Source of the DNA: Coprinus comatus
Taxonomy: Eukaryota > Basidiomycota > Agaricomycetes > Agaricales > Agaricaceae
Assembly (NCBI GenBank): GCA_034638255.1
Contig: JAWPGT010000016.1
Coordinates: forward strand, 434,001-498,000
DNA length: 64,000 nt
Direction of reading: 5' to 3'
A model generated the notes under the pieces. It ran no database searches, was not told where the DNA came from, and saw nothing but the letters and a program-made list of their open reading frames with translations. This document shows positions 23,318 through 35,499 of this stretch, one piece after another. Both the position numbers and the translations under genes were made by a program. Position 1 is the first letter of the stretch; each line of letters begins with the position of its first letter.

Positions 23318-25459
23318 ATGTCGACCTCGAAAATAGCGCGTTCGGTTTATATAGGAAAGGATGCGACTCTCCCAGCATCTGTACCGCACTTCGAAGTGCA
23401 CAATTACTTGTCCCTACAACTTGTCAACGATAGCTACCAGACTACATTCCAACTTTGGGTACTTGATCATGTTCGAAAACGAAGCAACAGGTCTCCTAGC
23501 AAATCGCTACCTTTCGGGTATGTAGAAGAACTACTAAATAAAATATACTCATGTTTATTCAAACCGGGAAACAATCCGCTGACTCTGAACGTTATTCGAA
23601 CATGTTCTTGTTTCTTTTTGGCTCTTGTAGCTATAGCAGTGACCGTGGTAATCTGGGATCATATTCTCACTTTCGATGAGGAGTATCGTGCAGTGTGGCG
23701 AAATAAATCCGAAAGTGTGTATTGGAAGGTGTTGTATTTGGTGGCAAGGTATTCATCGGATGCTACTTTGATATTTACGGCTTATGGTGAGTTTCCTTGT
23801 TCTTGTTATGCACTACAGTTAGAACATTTTGATTTGAAATGGCTAACTTGTTGTTAAATCAAGTTTTCAGCGGCGCAGCTGATGCGAGTATCACGGTAAG
23901 TAGCGCATTTTGTTTAGAGTCTAACAACACGACCTAACCCATTCATCTATGTTAGACGTGAGTTGGTTGCAATGATACCTTTTACCAACCTTTGACATTT
24001 CTCCTTAAAAAGTTGTAAAGCATATGTCTGGTGCTTTGTCTGGCTTGGATTTATTTTCCTGGCCTTTACTCAAGGTATCTATTTTGAATTTTCGCTACTA
24101 CAAGACAGTTGTCATTGACTCAATGACAATTGTAATAACTTGTCAACGGGAACCCTCGGGAACTAACTTTAGTTTCGTGTTTTTTTTAGCACTTGTTGGT
24201 TACCGTATACACACACTATGGGAACATCGGCGGAGAATCACTTACTTGGCTTGTCTTGTTTTCTGCTGCTATGCAGTTGGAGCAGCTATTTTAGCTGCAC
24301 TGGCTTGTATACAATTACAATGTGAGTAGTAAAAATAGTGAATCGGGTTGTATGTGGTTTGACTGACAGAAATTAACCAAATCATCGGTCTTTTTTTGTT
24401 TATTAGCGATTGTTCGTTATGTTGATATTCTACATACGTGTGTTATTGGGAAGAAATCACCTCTTGTTGCTTGGTGTATTGGATCTTTGGTAAGTTGGCA
24501 TTGATAAGATCTAAACCGTCCATTTCATGTGCTAGTTTACATCGCATTACTGATGTGTTTAAAAATAGGTCTTGTTTAATCTATTTCTCTTTGTTCTAAG
24601 TATCATGAATGCTTTGGATAGACCTAGGATTAGGAATATGGAGATACTTATCGGCCTCAACAAAGACGGGGGAAGATTCTTCTTTGTGAGTGTTACAGCC
24701 TCATTTCTATTTATTTTAGAAATCATCATAACCTGATCGATATCCTTTGTTTTCTTGACTGATAGGGATTGTTCGGTACGTTTTAAAGTTTCCTCGTGCA
24801 CAACTGCATAGCAATGTGTTGAATGATGATGGCTTTCTTGCTTACAAAAAAAACAGTGATGCTATTTATAGCTCTTTGTTTGATCATCTGGGGCAGTGTG
24901 AGTCCTCCAGTCAGCTATTATGACAGCTCGTGGAATCGCCACATTCACGTTATACTAAATTCATACTGATGGTTTCACTTCTGTTTCGTTATGTATCATA
25001 GTTGGAGCAAAGCTATATCCTTCTCCCGTAAGTTCTTTTAACTTCTCTTTCCTGATCTCCGCGGGTTGTGCTTCCCTTTCCTTAAATTGCTCCTTGTGGC
25101 GGAGTACTGGTGCTGATTAAAAATAACTGAAATATTATAGACCTGTTTGGGCATTTTCGTCCATCATCACTTCGAGATTGTTCTGTAGAGTTAATATCTC
25201 AAAAGATGAGGATGTGGAATTGAGATCGAAATCGAGGCCGGGAGTGGGAAATTTAATTGCTCCATCGAGAGGTGCCGAGCATGTTGCACTTTACCCTTAT
25301 AGTGGATCGAGACAGAAGGTATGTTCTCTTTCTATTACGTTTCCTTTCTGTTTTGGATTGAAGTAGAAACCTCGTGATACTGATGGGTTTTTTTTGTTTG
25401 TTTTTTATTTTTATGTGCAGGTGGGGAGCTTGAATAGTAATTCATTTTTGGTTGTCTAG
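23318..25459 (+). CDS. DUF6533-domain multi-helix membrane protein
   Basis: Predicted seven-helix integral membrane protein of the basidiomycete-enriched DUF6533 family, function unknown, sometimes likened to receptors. The first exon (23318-23786) ends with the DUF6533 signature: a hydrophobic helix, IWDHILTFDEEYRAVW, then WKVLYLVARYSSDA. Later exons supply further helices (YRIHTLWEHRRRITYLACL; VLFNLFLFVLSIMNALDRPR; MLFIALCLIIWGS). The cytoplasmic tail begins PVWAFSSIITSRLFCRVNIS and ends SLNSNSFLVV at 25459. At least nine small exons are implied. I could not settle the junctions around 23880-24060 and 24780-25030, so the exon list is approximate. The N-terminal 80 residues before the first helix are unusual for the family, and the true start may lie further in. 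Confidence 0.7.
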
Positions 25460-25857
25460 GAATGAGAGGTTGAAGTTTACCTCTTACTATGTATTGTATT
25501 GTATTCATATTAAAAGTGATTCCTTCGATAAGGAATCGGTGTGCATATTGTAGCATTTCCGTTTCTCATTTTGTTTTAATAATTTTATGATTTATTGGAT
25601 TGTAGTATCTGATTGAAGTATCATATCCAACCTTGCAAATACTGGCAATCTACATTTCCTCTACGATGTTGAATATGCGTAATAGTTGTGCCGTAACATG
25701 AGAGGGTGACGTAACACCGCGTCGTCTGAACTATCCCCCTTGAAGGTTATCATATCAAACTACTTACTTGGTGCTTATTCTCGATGACTGTGAGCACAAA
25801 TTGGTTCTTCATTGATTCACTTCGCTCACGTTAGCTTGCTTACCTGTCACTTACTAG
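25460..25857. other. intergenic
   Basis: AT-rich 3' flank of the DUF6533 gene; nothing else seen. Confidence 0.5.
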
Positions 25858-27000
25858 ATCAAACTCACAATTTCATTCGAATGGCCTATCAACAATTGAG
25901 CCTCTGACAATCAAACGATGAACAATGGTCTAGGTACACAAAGAGAGCCAAGTTCTGGGGCTTTCCTACAACATTTGGACAGTTCAAGGCACGAGGTCAT
26001 ACCCTCTACAGGGGACACGGGCACGGGGTTGGGGTCTAAGGGAGGGTTGGCTATATCCTGATGAGTACTGATGATAAAATGAAAGGAAGCAATTCATAAT
26101 ACCATGAAGAGGAGCGTCAGATACACGAGTGGGTAAGGAGTGCACCCTCTTTTTTGGAATGTTCATCATCCGTTGCCTTGTCTCCCTTAAGGAAAACCAG
26201 CCTTTGCCCAAGATACCTATGGTCACCAGTGCCAAAGAAAATATTACATCGTGTTCGTAACCCCTCCATCCGTCACTAAAATATAATTTGATATAATAGT
26301 TATTTCACAGGACATATCTAAGAATAGTTTCGTGGCCAATTTTACATATCCAGGATACGTCTGGTCGAATATTACAAGAAAAGACCTTCGTAAGGCCGGT
26401 GAACTACGTTACGCGATAATGGATATCTCCATGATAATTTCGCAAGAGACTTATAACGACCTTCAGATCTCCCTACTGGAAGACATGGGAAGACACGGGA
26501 GGGATCATTTCCTCGGTCACCCGATGCCGGTCATGGTCACCCGGACTACGGTTCATTCGCCTGTGATGTTGGGTACTTGGGAATAATCCCTTGTAAATGG
26601 TCTCAGGTGTGTATTCTATGTTAATCGTTTCTAAGGTAACGTTAACAGTACTATTATGCAGCATCATTGTAGAGATCTACTATTCCTTGCCCCTTCCTTG
26701 ACCGCAGCTAGGAACCATTCTCACCGATTTGCTGCACAAGAGGCTCTTGAGTTCTTCACTCATACTAAGTATAAGGGTGTTGTCAAAGCACTACCGCTCT
26801 GGGGAGATAGTACATTATGAACGCTATCATAATTGCTGGAAAGACATTCCGAATCCTTTTCTCCAAGGTTGGGAAGCATATCGCCAACCACCCATTCCTA
26901 CTATGATAAGATTACTGCGCTGGCTGTCCTCGTCTAGGGGGGAGGTGCTGGGTTTTTTATATCATATATCTATTGGTACGCAAGAAAAGCCTCGTCCTAA
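25858..27000 (+). pseudogene. kinase-like copy D, decayed full-length remnant
   Basis: Fourth member of the kinase-like family. It begins after a splice acceptor with KLTISFEWPINN, like LTIRFEWPVNN of copy B, and then hits a stop. It continues RAKFWGFPTTFGQFKARG, then GKPAFAQDTYGH (B: KLAFAQDTNGHH). After a deletion of the N-lobe/C-lobe junction it resumes at DISKN near 26312 with LRKAGELRYAIMDISM, and the last exon reads CRDLLFLAPS, RFAAQEALEFF, WEAYRQPPIP and ends YWYARKASS at 27000. Several stops, frame changes and the internal deletion make it a clear pseudogene. It lies between the DUF6533 and SRPK-like genes, about 10 kb from copy B and in opposite orientation. Confidence 0.8.
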
Positions 27001-27537
27001 GTCGGTTTTAAATGGGGATCATATTGTGCAGTGTGGTGTATTGTAGGACCCTGGCTAGTAGGTAGTGGTTTTGTCATCAGTTGGCACTCCGAAACTGATA
27101 CACTTTTGACACCTCATAACGTGGTCCTTAGATGGAAGAAAGATGGGTGGCGTCCGTGGGTTTACCTTTAACATCCAACATTTTTACTAGCTATCTTTAA
27201 AAGTATCTTTCTCTCCAACGATTCACTGCTTGTTCAGGTACGAGCTTGTCCTCGGTGGATAAATGATAAATGATATCTTATGCTAGACAGAGCAGTCGTG
27301 GTATTATCACCCCTCGCATGCCAGAAAAAATTCAGCTTCCTTGTAATGGACTTGTTCTCATTGCACATACGTCATTGATCCATGAGTTGTTTCAAGATGT
27401 AGGATCCATATTATGTATACTCAGTACCGATCAAAATGTTTCTTGTTCGCCACCCCCTCGCTCCTCTTACAGCCAACTCCCAGTACTGGTCGTCAGTTTC
27501 CCTCGGCTTCAAGTTTCCACTCAGTCACTTGCTGTTC
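27001..27537. other. intergenic upstream of SRPK-like kinase
   Basis: Contains open frames that overlap the kinase start in other frames; judged non-coding. Confidence 0.5.
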
Positions 27538-29220
27538 ATGATCCCGTTCTGGTTAAAACGCAAGGTTCCACCTACGGACCGGGAACCCCTTGAGGATCTT
27601 TCCCAAGAGAAGTTTGAAGCACACTCAATCTTTTTTCAGGGTCCCGTTGGCACTGTGTTAGGGGATGGACGATTCGAGATTTTGACAAAATTAGGGATTC
27701 GAGGCTTGTCCAATGTTTGGCTCGCTAAAGACAAACAGTGAGTATTATGATCCTCTTTGAAGGTGTAATCCATATATGTATATTTCGAGCTACTTATTCA
27801 TACAATACAGAGACGGTAGACATGTTGCACTCAAGATCCTTTCTGGATATGCCACCTACCTAACTGACCAGAATCGTTTTCGCGAACTTGAAATCCATCA
27901 GCGCTTGGTATCCCTACCTGAAGATGAAAGACAGCATTGCGGTAACCTGATTACCCATTTTACTCACAAGGGAACCGAGGAAGACATCGACCATCTTTGT
28001 TTGGTACTTGAGCTTGAGCAGGCAACCTTGGAAAGGATCTTATTCGAACACAAATCGCCACTCCCCGTCAAGATCATCAAACGTATTTTGTGTGCCACGT
28101 ACTTCAAGCCTTGTCCACTGCTCATGGTAATAATATTGTCCACGCAGGTTCGTCGTATATCAGACCAACTACTTCATCAAGGTTTATACTATATTGACAT
28201 CTATCTCAAGACGTTCAGCTTGGTACCATCACGGTGGGCTTACTACCGGAATGGACGGCTCCTGCCATCGACAAGTGGGTGAAGAAGAACCCTCCAAGAG
28301 CCTATCGGGCTCCTCGTAAAGGTCATTACTACAAGATCAAAAACAAATACTCCGTATCTCAGCCACTGCCCGTACCTAAGATCAAGGGGCTGGAGAAGTG
28401 CGAATTCAAGTTGGTGGACTTCAGTAATTGTCAGTAAAGTCTTTATTTATGGACATCGGACATGACAAATTGTCTCATTGGATGCCTTGATATTGCTGAT
28501 AATCGTAGCACAAATTGACGATTTCGTGGTACCACGCATCACTCCATTTCATCTGGGTCCCCCAGAGATCATCTTAGGTGGCTCATCGAATTCGAAGGTT
28601 GACATATGGACATTTGCGTGCATGGTCAGTGCCGCCACCGTTCTATGACACGTACGACGTATTTTTTATCATTCTAAAATGCATGTCTTTGTTGCTCATA
28701 GGTCTTCGAACTCATGACGCGCAAGAAACTTTTCGAGCCCACACCATTTAGAGAGCCTTGCTTTTGTGATTACATTCGACCAAAATACAAAGCGGGTGTG
28801 GATACACCATCTCCGACAGAATTTCTCTTGTGGATGATGTTCGTAATAACAAAGCAGCACTTCCCGTTACGTGCACTTAGAACTCTGCCAGAAGCGACGA
28901 AGTTTTTCAATGACCACGGTAAATATCACTCTGAATACCTGACAGCATATATTAACTTATTCAAACATAACCTTCCAACTGAAGGAAACATGAAGCGTTT
29001 TTTAAAGAAGATACCAACTCGGCCAATCGAGACAATCTTTCGTGATGCTGGATGTCCCGCGCCCGAGAAGGATATTATTGGTGCTTCGAACTTGATGAAA
29101 CGTTGTCTTCAACTCGATCCACGCAACCGCCCTTCAGCACAGGAGCTTCTTGAAGATCCGTGGTTAAAGGAGGAGAAAATGCCTTCAGAACGTCTGTTCC
29201 CTGGTAGAAAAGGCGTGTAG
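27538..29220 (+). pseudogene. SRPK-like serine/threonine kinase, one frame break
   Basis: SRPK-related kinase of the kind multiplied in Agaricomycetes. Exons as read: 27538-27737, 27811-28147, 28211-28429, 28509-28624, 28702-29220. N-lobe: GDGRFEILTKLGIRGLSNVW (glycine loop region), then RHVALKIL with the lysine, HCGNLITHF and LCLVLELE. Exon 2 changes frame near 28098-28103, where CATLQALSTAHGNNIVHAD is expected, because two extra or one missing base is present; the rest is in phase. The catalytic loop reads HADVQLGT instead of HxDxKxxN, and DFG is DFS in KLVDFSN. PFHLGPPEIILGG, KVDIWTFACMVFELMT and the C-terminal helices (CLQLDPRNRPSAQELLEDPW) are well kept. If the indel is a sequencing error the gene encodes a possible pseudokinase. 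ATG at 27538 was chosen because it lies just before the conserved PPTDREPLEDL region. Confidence 0.65.
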
Positions 29221-30501
29221 TTGGGTCGGGAGTAGTGTCAATGATCGTTATTAGTAAAGTGTTAGGTTATATAGTCTTCTGATGTTTGACCAATCTAAAC
29301 GAAGAGAAAAGCGATAGTGATGATGTTCAGTTCACACTTATCTACTACTACGTCATGTGATGTAATGTCATAATCTTTTACAACATCTGTGATTAGCGTA
29401 TATTAAACGGAAGCTAAGTGTTGAACGACTAATATTTTTAAAGTTTTAGGTTACAAGGTCCACTATCATCATCACAGATCGGCGATGATCGATATCGATG
29501 ATATTGTGTTAAGAATGTAATGGGGGCATCACCACCCTTGACAATCTTATCAGCTTTATTTGGTATAGACAAACATTTCGGACTATATAGTTCATTTTTA
29601 CATAACAATTGTCTTTAGTTTTACATTTTTCTACCTCGAATCAAGAGTCTGTGCAGATTGAATATCTGACTGAACTGTGTAAGACTACCTTGTAACACTT
29701 CACCTTATTATTCTTAATGATACTTCAATTGCCACCGCATCGGACATACTAGTAGCTATATAGATTATTCCCAAGGGACATACAAATGTGCTGACACTAG
29801 CCGGCTGGGGCCAAAAAAAACATCGACACGTGCCTGTTTTTGCATCCCGACCAGATTCCGACTGTGCCATACCAGCTTCCATCGTTTCCATTCTCCAATT
29901 ATAACAATCGGCTCACATGGACACTTATCTTTACACTTATTTTACTAGCTTCGTGACTATTTCTGGATCCTGCTAACACCCTCTAGAAAGCTCGAACTTC
30001 GACGATAATTACTGAATCAGACTGTGTTGGTTAGCGACCCTACCCCCCCTTGCGCGGACGTTGACAATGGATAGCTTCACAATATCTAAACTTGTTTATT
30101 CTCAATCTTGTCAGCGATCTTTTCTTCATACTAATTGGCCGTCCTCTTTTCTTACTCTCCCCATATGTGGTCCGATAATACTCCGCTGAATATGACTCTT
30201 CTCACAATTTCCCCGAATATCGTTGTGTTGAAAGTATATGCAAGACGATGGTGATCTCGTGGACACCGCCAATCATCAATATCACATCACTGGTGTGTCT
30301 AATTATGCTTCTCTCATGATGAAAGCGGGGAATACCAACGTGCAGGTGTTCATTCAAAATATTCTGGCATCCGAGACGAGCGCCTGGTTCTTGAAACGAA
30401 GGTCATCTGATGAAGCGTTGGTATCGGAGGAACGTATGAACTGGGAGCTTGTACTTCCCTCCGGCGTGTGATAAAGCGATAATTACCCAAACCAAATCGT
30501 T
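29221..30501. other. intergenic
   Basis: About 1.3 kb. A 77-codon plus-strand frame (30238-30471) starts with ATG and overlaps no other gene, but shows no domain; left as unsupported. Confidence 0.45.
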
Positions 30502-30508
30502 TATATAG
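30502..30508 (+). promoter_or_regulatory. TATA box of the aldose epimerase gene
   Basis: TATATAG about 47 bp before the ATG at 30555. Short leader spacing like this is common in basidiomycete promoters. Confidence 0.5.
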
Positions 30509-30554
30509 GAACCCGACGTGGCTTCATCTACTCGTTACTGCCTCCATACCGAAG

Positions 30555-32324
30555 ATGTTGGTTAACCTCTCTTTCATATTCGCAAGCATTGCTTTGGTCT
30601 CGGGACTAACTCAAATCCCTACATGGGTAAACCTATTCATGGTTGGACACCCAAGCCGTACACTGAAATATACTTCTACGCACAGCCATTTGATTTGACT
30701 GAACTCAAGGCACCCGATGGATCTATTACAGCAAAATTTGTATCTTTTGGTGCTACACTCACTGAATTATGGGTCAAGGACAAGCTGGGAAAGCCACGCG
30801 ATGTTGTATTAGGCTATGATGACAATGTAAGAATCCGCTATGTGTCTATCTTCTAGTTAGCGCCGACGATGTTACAGTCTCGTCTGCTGACAGACCCTGA
30901 TCATCCTGTCTTCAATGCAATCGTTGGAAGATACGCAAACCGCCTTAAGAATGGTTCGTTACAATTACCCCATATTATTTGTATTTTTATTAATAGCTAT
31001 GAAGGTACTTTTTCAATTCCCATCACCAAGGAGGCTCAACCTCCGGGTCCGAATGTTTACCAAATTCCTACAAATGACCATGATGGTGAGCACTTGACAT
31101 ATGAATGTATAATGAAGAAATACTGAAACGTATTTGTAAAACACCGAAGGCCAGGTCCGTTCAACTCATCCTATCTAATCAATTACCTTTTCATATAACC
31201 AATAGGTGACGTTACATGGTGGTATATACGGTTGGGATCGTCATAATTGGACCATCGTTGCTCGCACACCTACAAGTGTTACTTATAAACATGTCGATAC
31301 TGCCGATGAAGGCTTCCCTGGAAACGTCACTGCTTTTGTGCGTATTCAAATTCAAGTTTCAGAGGTAAACTAACTAACTCTACTGAACAGGCAACTCATA
31401 GTGTTTTCAACGGCGGTGTGCTGAGATCTAGCGTTCGCGCATTTGCAACGGAAAAAGTCAGTTTATTGTTTAAGATGATTTCAGTGAAAATTCAAATGGA
31501 CGATACTTACTACTTAAATCCCCAGACTCCAATCATGCTCACTCAACATATCTACTGGTATGTTATTGGATATATACTTAGGTACATAGCGAATGTTCAT
31601 AATACATTCTCTTATCCAGGAATCTGGACGCTTTTCAAGACGGTGTTGAAACCGCGCTCGATCACCACCTCAAGATTGATTCGTCTCGAGTTCTCCATCT
31701 GGATGGTAACGCAGTTCCTACTGGAGAATTTGACCAAGCTGCTGGAACCCCTTTCGACTTCCGCCAGGAGCAAAAAATTGGTGCTCGTTGGAATGCTACT
31801 CAAGACCTTTGTGGTTTGGGTGAGTTCATTCCCTTTAAAAGTATACCATATGCTCATACCTACCCGTTCCAGGATGCCAGGGCTATGACCATTGTTGGAT
31901 TTATGATCGCGATGAGAGCTATCGTGCCGGAACCTCTCTTTGGAGTGATAAATCTGGCATTAGGTGAGTGAGATTAATTGTGATGATCTTTACTCCTGAT
32001 TGAACTGGTATTGTTAATCAACAGGGTTGACATATCAACGAACCAGCCAGCTGTCCAAGCATATACTGCTTTCTGGTTAAATACCGTTCGTAAGGAGGTA
32101 CATGGAGGACCCACCCTCAGGTATGGTAGGTGGGCTGCTATAGCTATTGAACAACAAGGTTATGTCGCTGCTATCAATACACCAGAATGGGGCATAGATC
32201 AAATCTGTAAGCTGTTTATGCTAATCGTATTGGGAATTTTGACGGCTTACTTAGATCATTTACAGACGAGCCTGGAAAGGATTTTGATTGGTCTGCTACC
32301 TACAAGTTCTCAACCATAAACTGA
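30555..32324 (+). CDS. secreted aldose 1-epimerase-like protein
   Basis: Galactose-mutarotase fold enzyme; family members interconvert alpha and beta anomers of aldoses. Exon 1 encodes a signal peptide (MLVNLSFIFASIALVSGLTQ), so the product should enter the secretory path. Later exons carry the family landmarks: FVSFGATLTELWVKDK, RDVVLGYDD, GRYANRLKNGTFSIP, TLHGGIYGWDRHNW (substrate-binding His), YWNLDAFQDG, and the catalytic-type His in YDHCWIYD. The last part has VDISTNQPAVQAYTAFW and the glutamate region QGYVAAINTPEW. It ends YKFSTIN at 32324 after two short introns. At least ten exons. One junction (31085-31206) cannot be made canonical and in phase at once: the upstream donor GTGAGC leaves phase 1, while the next exon needs phase 0. 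An indel or unseen splice site is likely there. Confidence 0.8.
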
Positions 32325-32526
32325 ATACCAAGGCTCTGATGTGTCGATGAGTTGTAACAAGATAAACACGACAAGTATATTGCCTCATATTTCTAACGAT
32401 CTAAGACGGTAACCGCTCGGCGGGAGCTGAATACGATGGAAAATACAAACTAAACCTCAACCTTCCCTCGAATCATGTCATCGTCACTATCTGACAAGAC
32501 AACGACCAATTTCTGTTCCTCAGTTC

Positions 32527-35370
32527 CTATTGATCCCATCTGATTCTTGAAGTCCTGTATAAGTGAACCAACCCGATTGGTATCATACTCGAATCCACAA
32601 ACTGGAATCCACCGATTTTGTTAACCACGTCCTTTCCATATGCCTCCAAGATCCAAGTAATATAACTATCGTTCTTATATCTTGCTGCTGTTCTTTCCAT
32701 TGCGGGGGTAAGCCTTGCAGGTCTTGGTTTGTTGACAGAACACAAAGAGTTGTATGCGGACGCGAGGTTCACAGAACTCATTTCGCAGAAACGTTCAAAG
32801 GACATAAAGATAAGAGGAGGTACAGGTATTCCCGCCATAGTCTTTTTTGCTGCCTCCATACGTTCATTCATCTCCCATTCTGCTTTTACGCGAAGATAGA
32901 TATCATATTCGTCTGCAAGAACTCGTTCCAAATGAACAGTAGTGTCGTCATCCAAGGCTTCGCCAGAAACAAGGATATCAATAAGAGGATCTCGAAGTGA
33001 TAATCCACCCATGGACAAGGGAAAGTAGAAGTATCCTCGAGGAAGATCACGCCTTTCGTAACGTCTTGAGAGTTCTTCTTCAAGGTATTCAATGACGCCT
33101 TGGGATCCAGGAATGATTCCTTGTTGAATACGCACCAGAGTCTTCGTAACGTCCATCACGTGCTTCCTACCAAAAGACTTACCCGGAAGACCTCCAAAGT
33201 TACGAGAGAAAAATTCCATATACTTGTTATAAGCACTGATCCAACCAAGAACGGACTTAGTTTTTGTGAGTTGGTAGGAAAGTTCTTTGATATGTTCGTC
33301 AACTTGTTCTTGGTCAATGGTGAAACGAGTTTCCGAAGTGTCGAATTTGAGGAATCCCCAACGAATATCGCCAATAGGTAAATCAGGATGAGGTTCTCCT
33401 CCTACCGTTGCAGATCCGGTTTTCTCTTTGTTAAATTTGAGACCAATCAGGTCCGCATAAATGTTCATCTCTTTCCATCCTGCAGCACATCGTCGAGTAG
33501 TTGCATCCCAGAACCATATATCATCATGGATTCTGTAAAGGAATAACCCTTCGGCTCGTTGATTCACAGCGAAATCCATCCCAAACAGAACCACCTCGCC
33601 GATAAAGTTACTAAGAGCGTAGCTAATAGGCGTACCTCGTTCTCGAGTCTGGACCTGTTTATCACCAGGGAAGATAATGGGCATACGCAAGAAAGTTCGG
33701 AAGAAGTCTATCCATTCTTCTTGAACACCGAAAAATTGTAGTATGGTAAGAATGGATTCGTGTGGGAGAGAGGGACCGAACCATTCAACGTCAGTACAGA
33801 CAATGGTGTTGGATTTGTGAAGACTGATGTTGAGATAACATTCGGTGGATATGATATTCAGTAAATGCTGATTAACGGTGCCAATTTCATTTCCAGGGTG
33901 GTCGTCATCGCCTGCAACAGTAGAAGGTTCATCGTCATAGCCTGTTTGTGGATTAACATTGTCAGGAAGATGTCCGACAAGGAAGTGTTGTGCCCGATGG
34001 CGTGCCCTGGCTTTGTTGATTGTATTAATACCAGAGAGGACTGTAGTAGCACTGGCACTTCCCGCCTCATTCCCTGCACCAGCAGTTCGCCAAGCATCAG
34101 ATCTATAAATGTTGTGGACGTCGGAGTTGAACTTGACACTCCACATTACACCAACCCATTGTAAAAACAATCCATCAAGGATATCAGGGTCCGTAAACGC
34201 ACGATATTTTCCATGCAAGTGTCTCCTCATCTCCACAGAAATCCCTTCCTTCGGCCATTTCCAAGAGCCTAAAGTTTGAAGACGCATGTTGATGACATTG
34301 GCAACCTCTTCGAGAATGGTAACATTATCAGTGAATTCTCTCAACGCTGCCCGTCTGTCTGGCGACATTAAATCAGATGCAAGCAAACTTTCCACAATCC
34401 ATCTCATATCATCTGCAGTTATAGTTCGATTGCGTAAATCCTTCCCAAACAACTTCATACCCTCGCGCATATCTTCCAACATCGTAGAATTCGAAGAGAA
34501 TACCTCATCCAAATACGCCTTGAGTTTCCCAGTATCCGTATTGGTACGCTGTAGAATTATAGACCGAAGTTTTGCGAGTTGTTCCAGTCCTTTCTGACCC
34601 ATTGGTCGAGACTCAGGCTCCTTAATTTCTGGTGTATAGTTGGGTTGGGGACCGGAATGATCACTACGTGATGTAACAGCATCACCACTCTCCAACCAAT
34701 CCGTGTACATCCGACCACATAACTTGGCGAGGTCAAGTTTCATCTGGCCTTGCTTGATATGAGTTTCCAAAATATCAATCCATTCTTTGATTATATTCTT
34801 GTCAAAACTCGCGTCCGAATTAACACGAGCAAGCCAGACTTCGAGATCCGCAATATCGAGCCGATCGGGAATGATTCCCGATGGTAAATGTTCTCGAACA
34901 GCATGATATAGGACGCTCAAACGATCCACGAGAAATGATCGCTCCTCGTCGAGGGAATTCGTGGTGGAATCCGAATGGCTAACTATATTGAGGACTTGAG
35001 AGAACTTGCTATATTCTGACCTTTGTTTCTCAACTTGTTCGAGTTTAGCATTGGTAACGAAGCCGAGTGTACGACCATATGCTGCCGAAGTTGGTGGCTT
35101 ATCCGTAGCTCCCGTGCTAATGTGTCGTAATGATTAATAAAGGATATTATCGGGAATCAGACAGAAATATACCAACCCAAACCTAGAGTTCGGCCTATAC
35201 GGCGTATAACGCAGCTGAGCACGATGTATGAGACCAAATCCCCCATAGGATGATGAGAACGCACCTCCACATCCACGTCCACGACCGCGGCCGACATAAC
35301 CGCCTCTACCTCTGATACTGGTAGAGTTTTGAGGTGGGAGAGTCAACCTTTCGATGGTATTCGAAGACAT
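32527..35370 (-). CDS. rvt: cellular reverse transcriptase-related protein (rvt), about 925 aa
   Basis: Product resembles the rvt family, single-copy host genes found in many fungi whose protein has a reverse-transcriptase-like core; it is not part of a retroelement. Exon 1 (35370-35183) encodes a Gly/Arg-rich head (GRGGYVGRGRGRGCGGAFSS). Exon 2 (35116-32527) is one uninterrupted frame; the donor GTTTGG at 35182 gives the right phase. It starts with a helical region, including a Lys/Glu/Gln-rich stretch near residue 85. The RT-like core has motif A TIVCTDVEWFG (Asp near 505), motif B RERGTPISYALSNFIGE and motif C LYRIHDDIWFWD (Asp-Asp near 594-595), then a thumb-like helical region rich in basic residues. 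No integrase, RNase H, gag or terminal repeats flank it. Convergent with the epimerase gene, 202 bp apart. The catalytic aspartates are all present, suggesting an active polymerase. Confidence 0.85.
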
Positions 35371-35442
35371 TTGACAAGTTACGTGGTAAGTCTTTCAAAG
35401 ATAAGAAAGAGAGATTGGGGAGTATGTAAATGACATAGCTTG

Positions 35443-35451
35443 TTTATATAA
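35443..35451 (-). promoter_or_regulatory. TATA box of rvt
   Basis: Minus-strand TATATAAAC about 75 bp before the rvt start codon. Confidence 0.5.
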
Positions 35452-35474
35452 GGTGGAAGGAGGAGTAGTGAAAG

Positions 35475-35481
35475 TGAGTCA
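35475..35481 (-). promoter_or_regulatory. GCN4/CPC1-type site upstream of rvt
   Basis: TGAGTCA, the perfect palindromic core bound by Gcn4/Cpc1-class bZIP factors, about 105 bp before the rvt ATG and just upstream of its TATA box. A half-site TGACTC follows at 35487-35492. Confidence 0.5.
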
Positions 35482-35499
35482 TGTAGTGACTCGTCACAG

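Noticed and set aside
33100..34597. plus-strand frames of 93-103 codons inside the rvt gene
   Set aside because: Antisense shadows of a long, well-supported coding exon.
32527..35370. rvt gene as a retrotransposon ORF
   Set aside because: No integrase, RNase H, gag, endonuclease or flanking repeats, and the gene has its own promoter and a spliced Gly/Arg-rich first exon.
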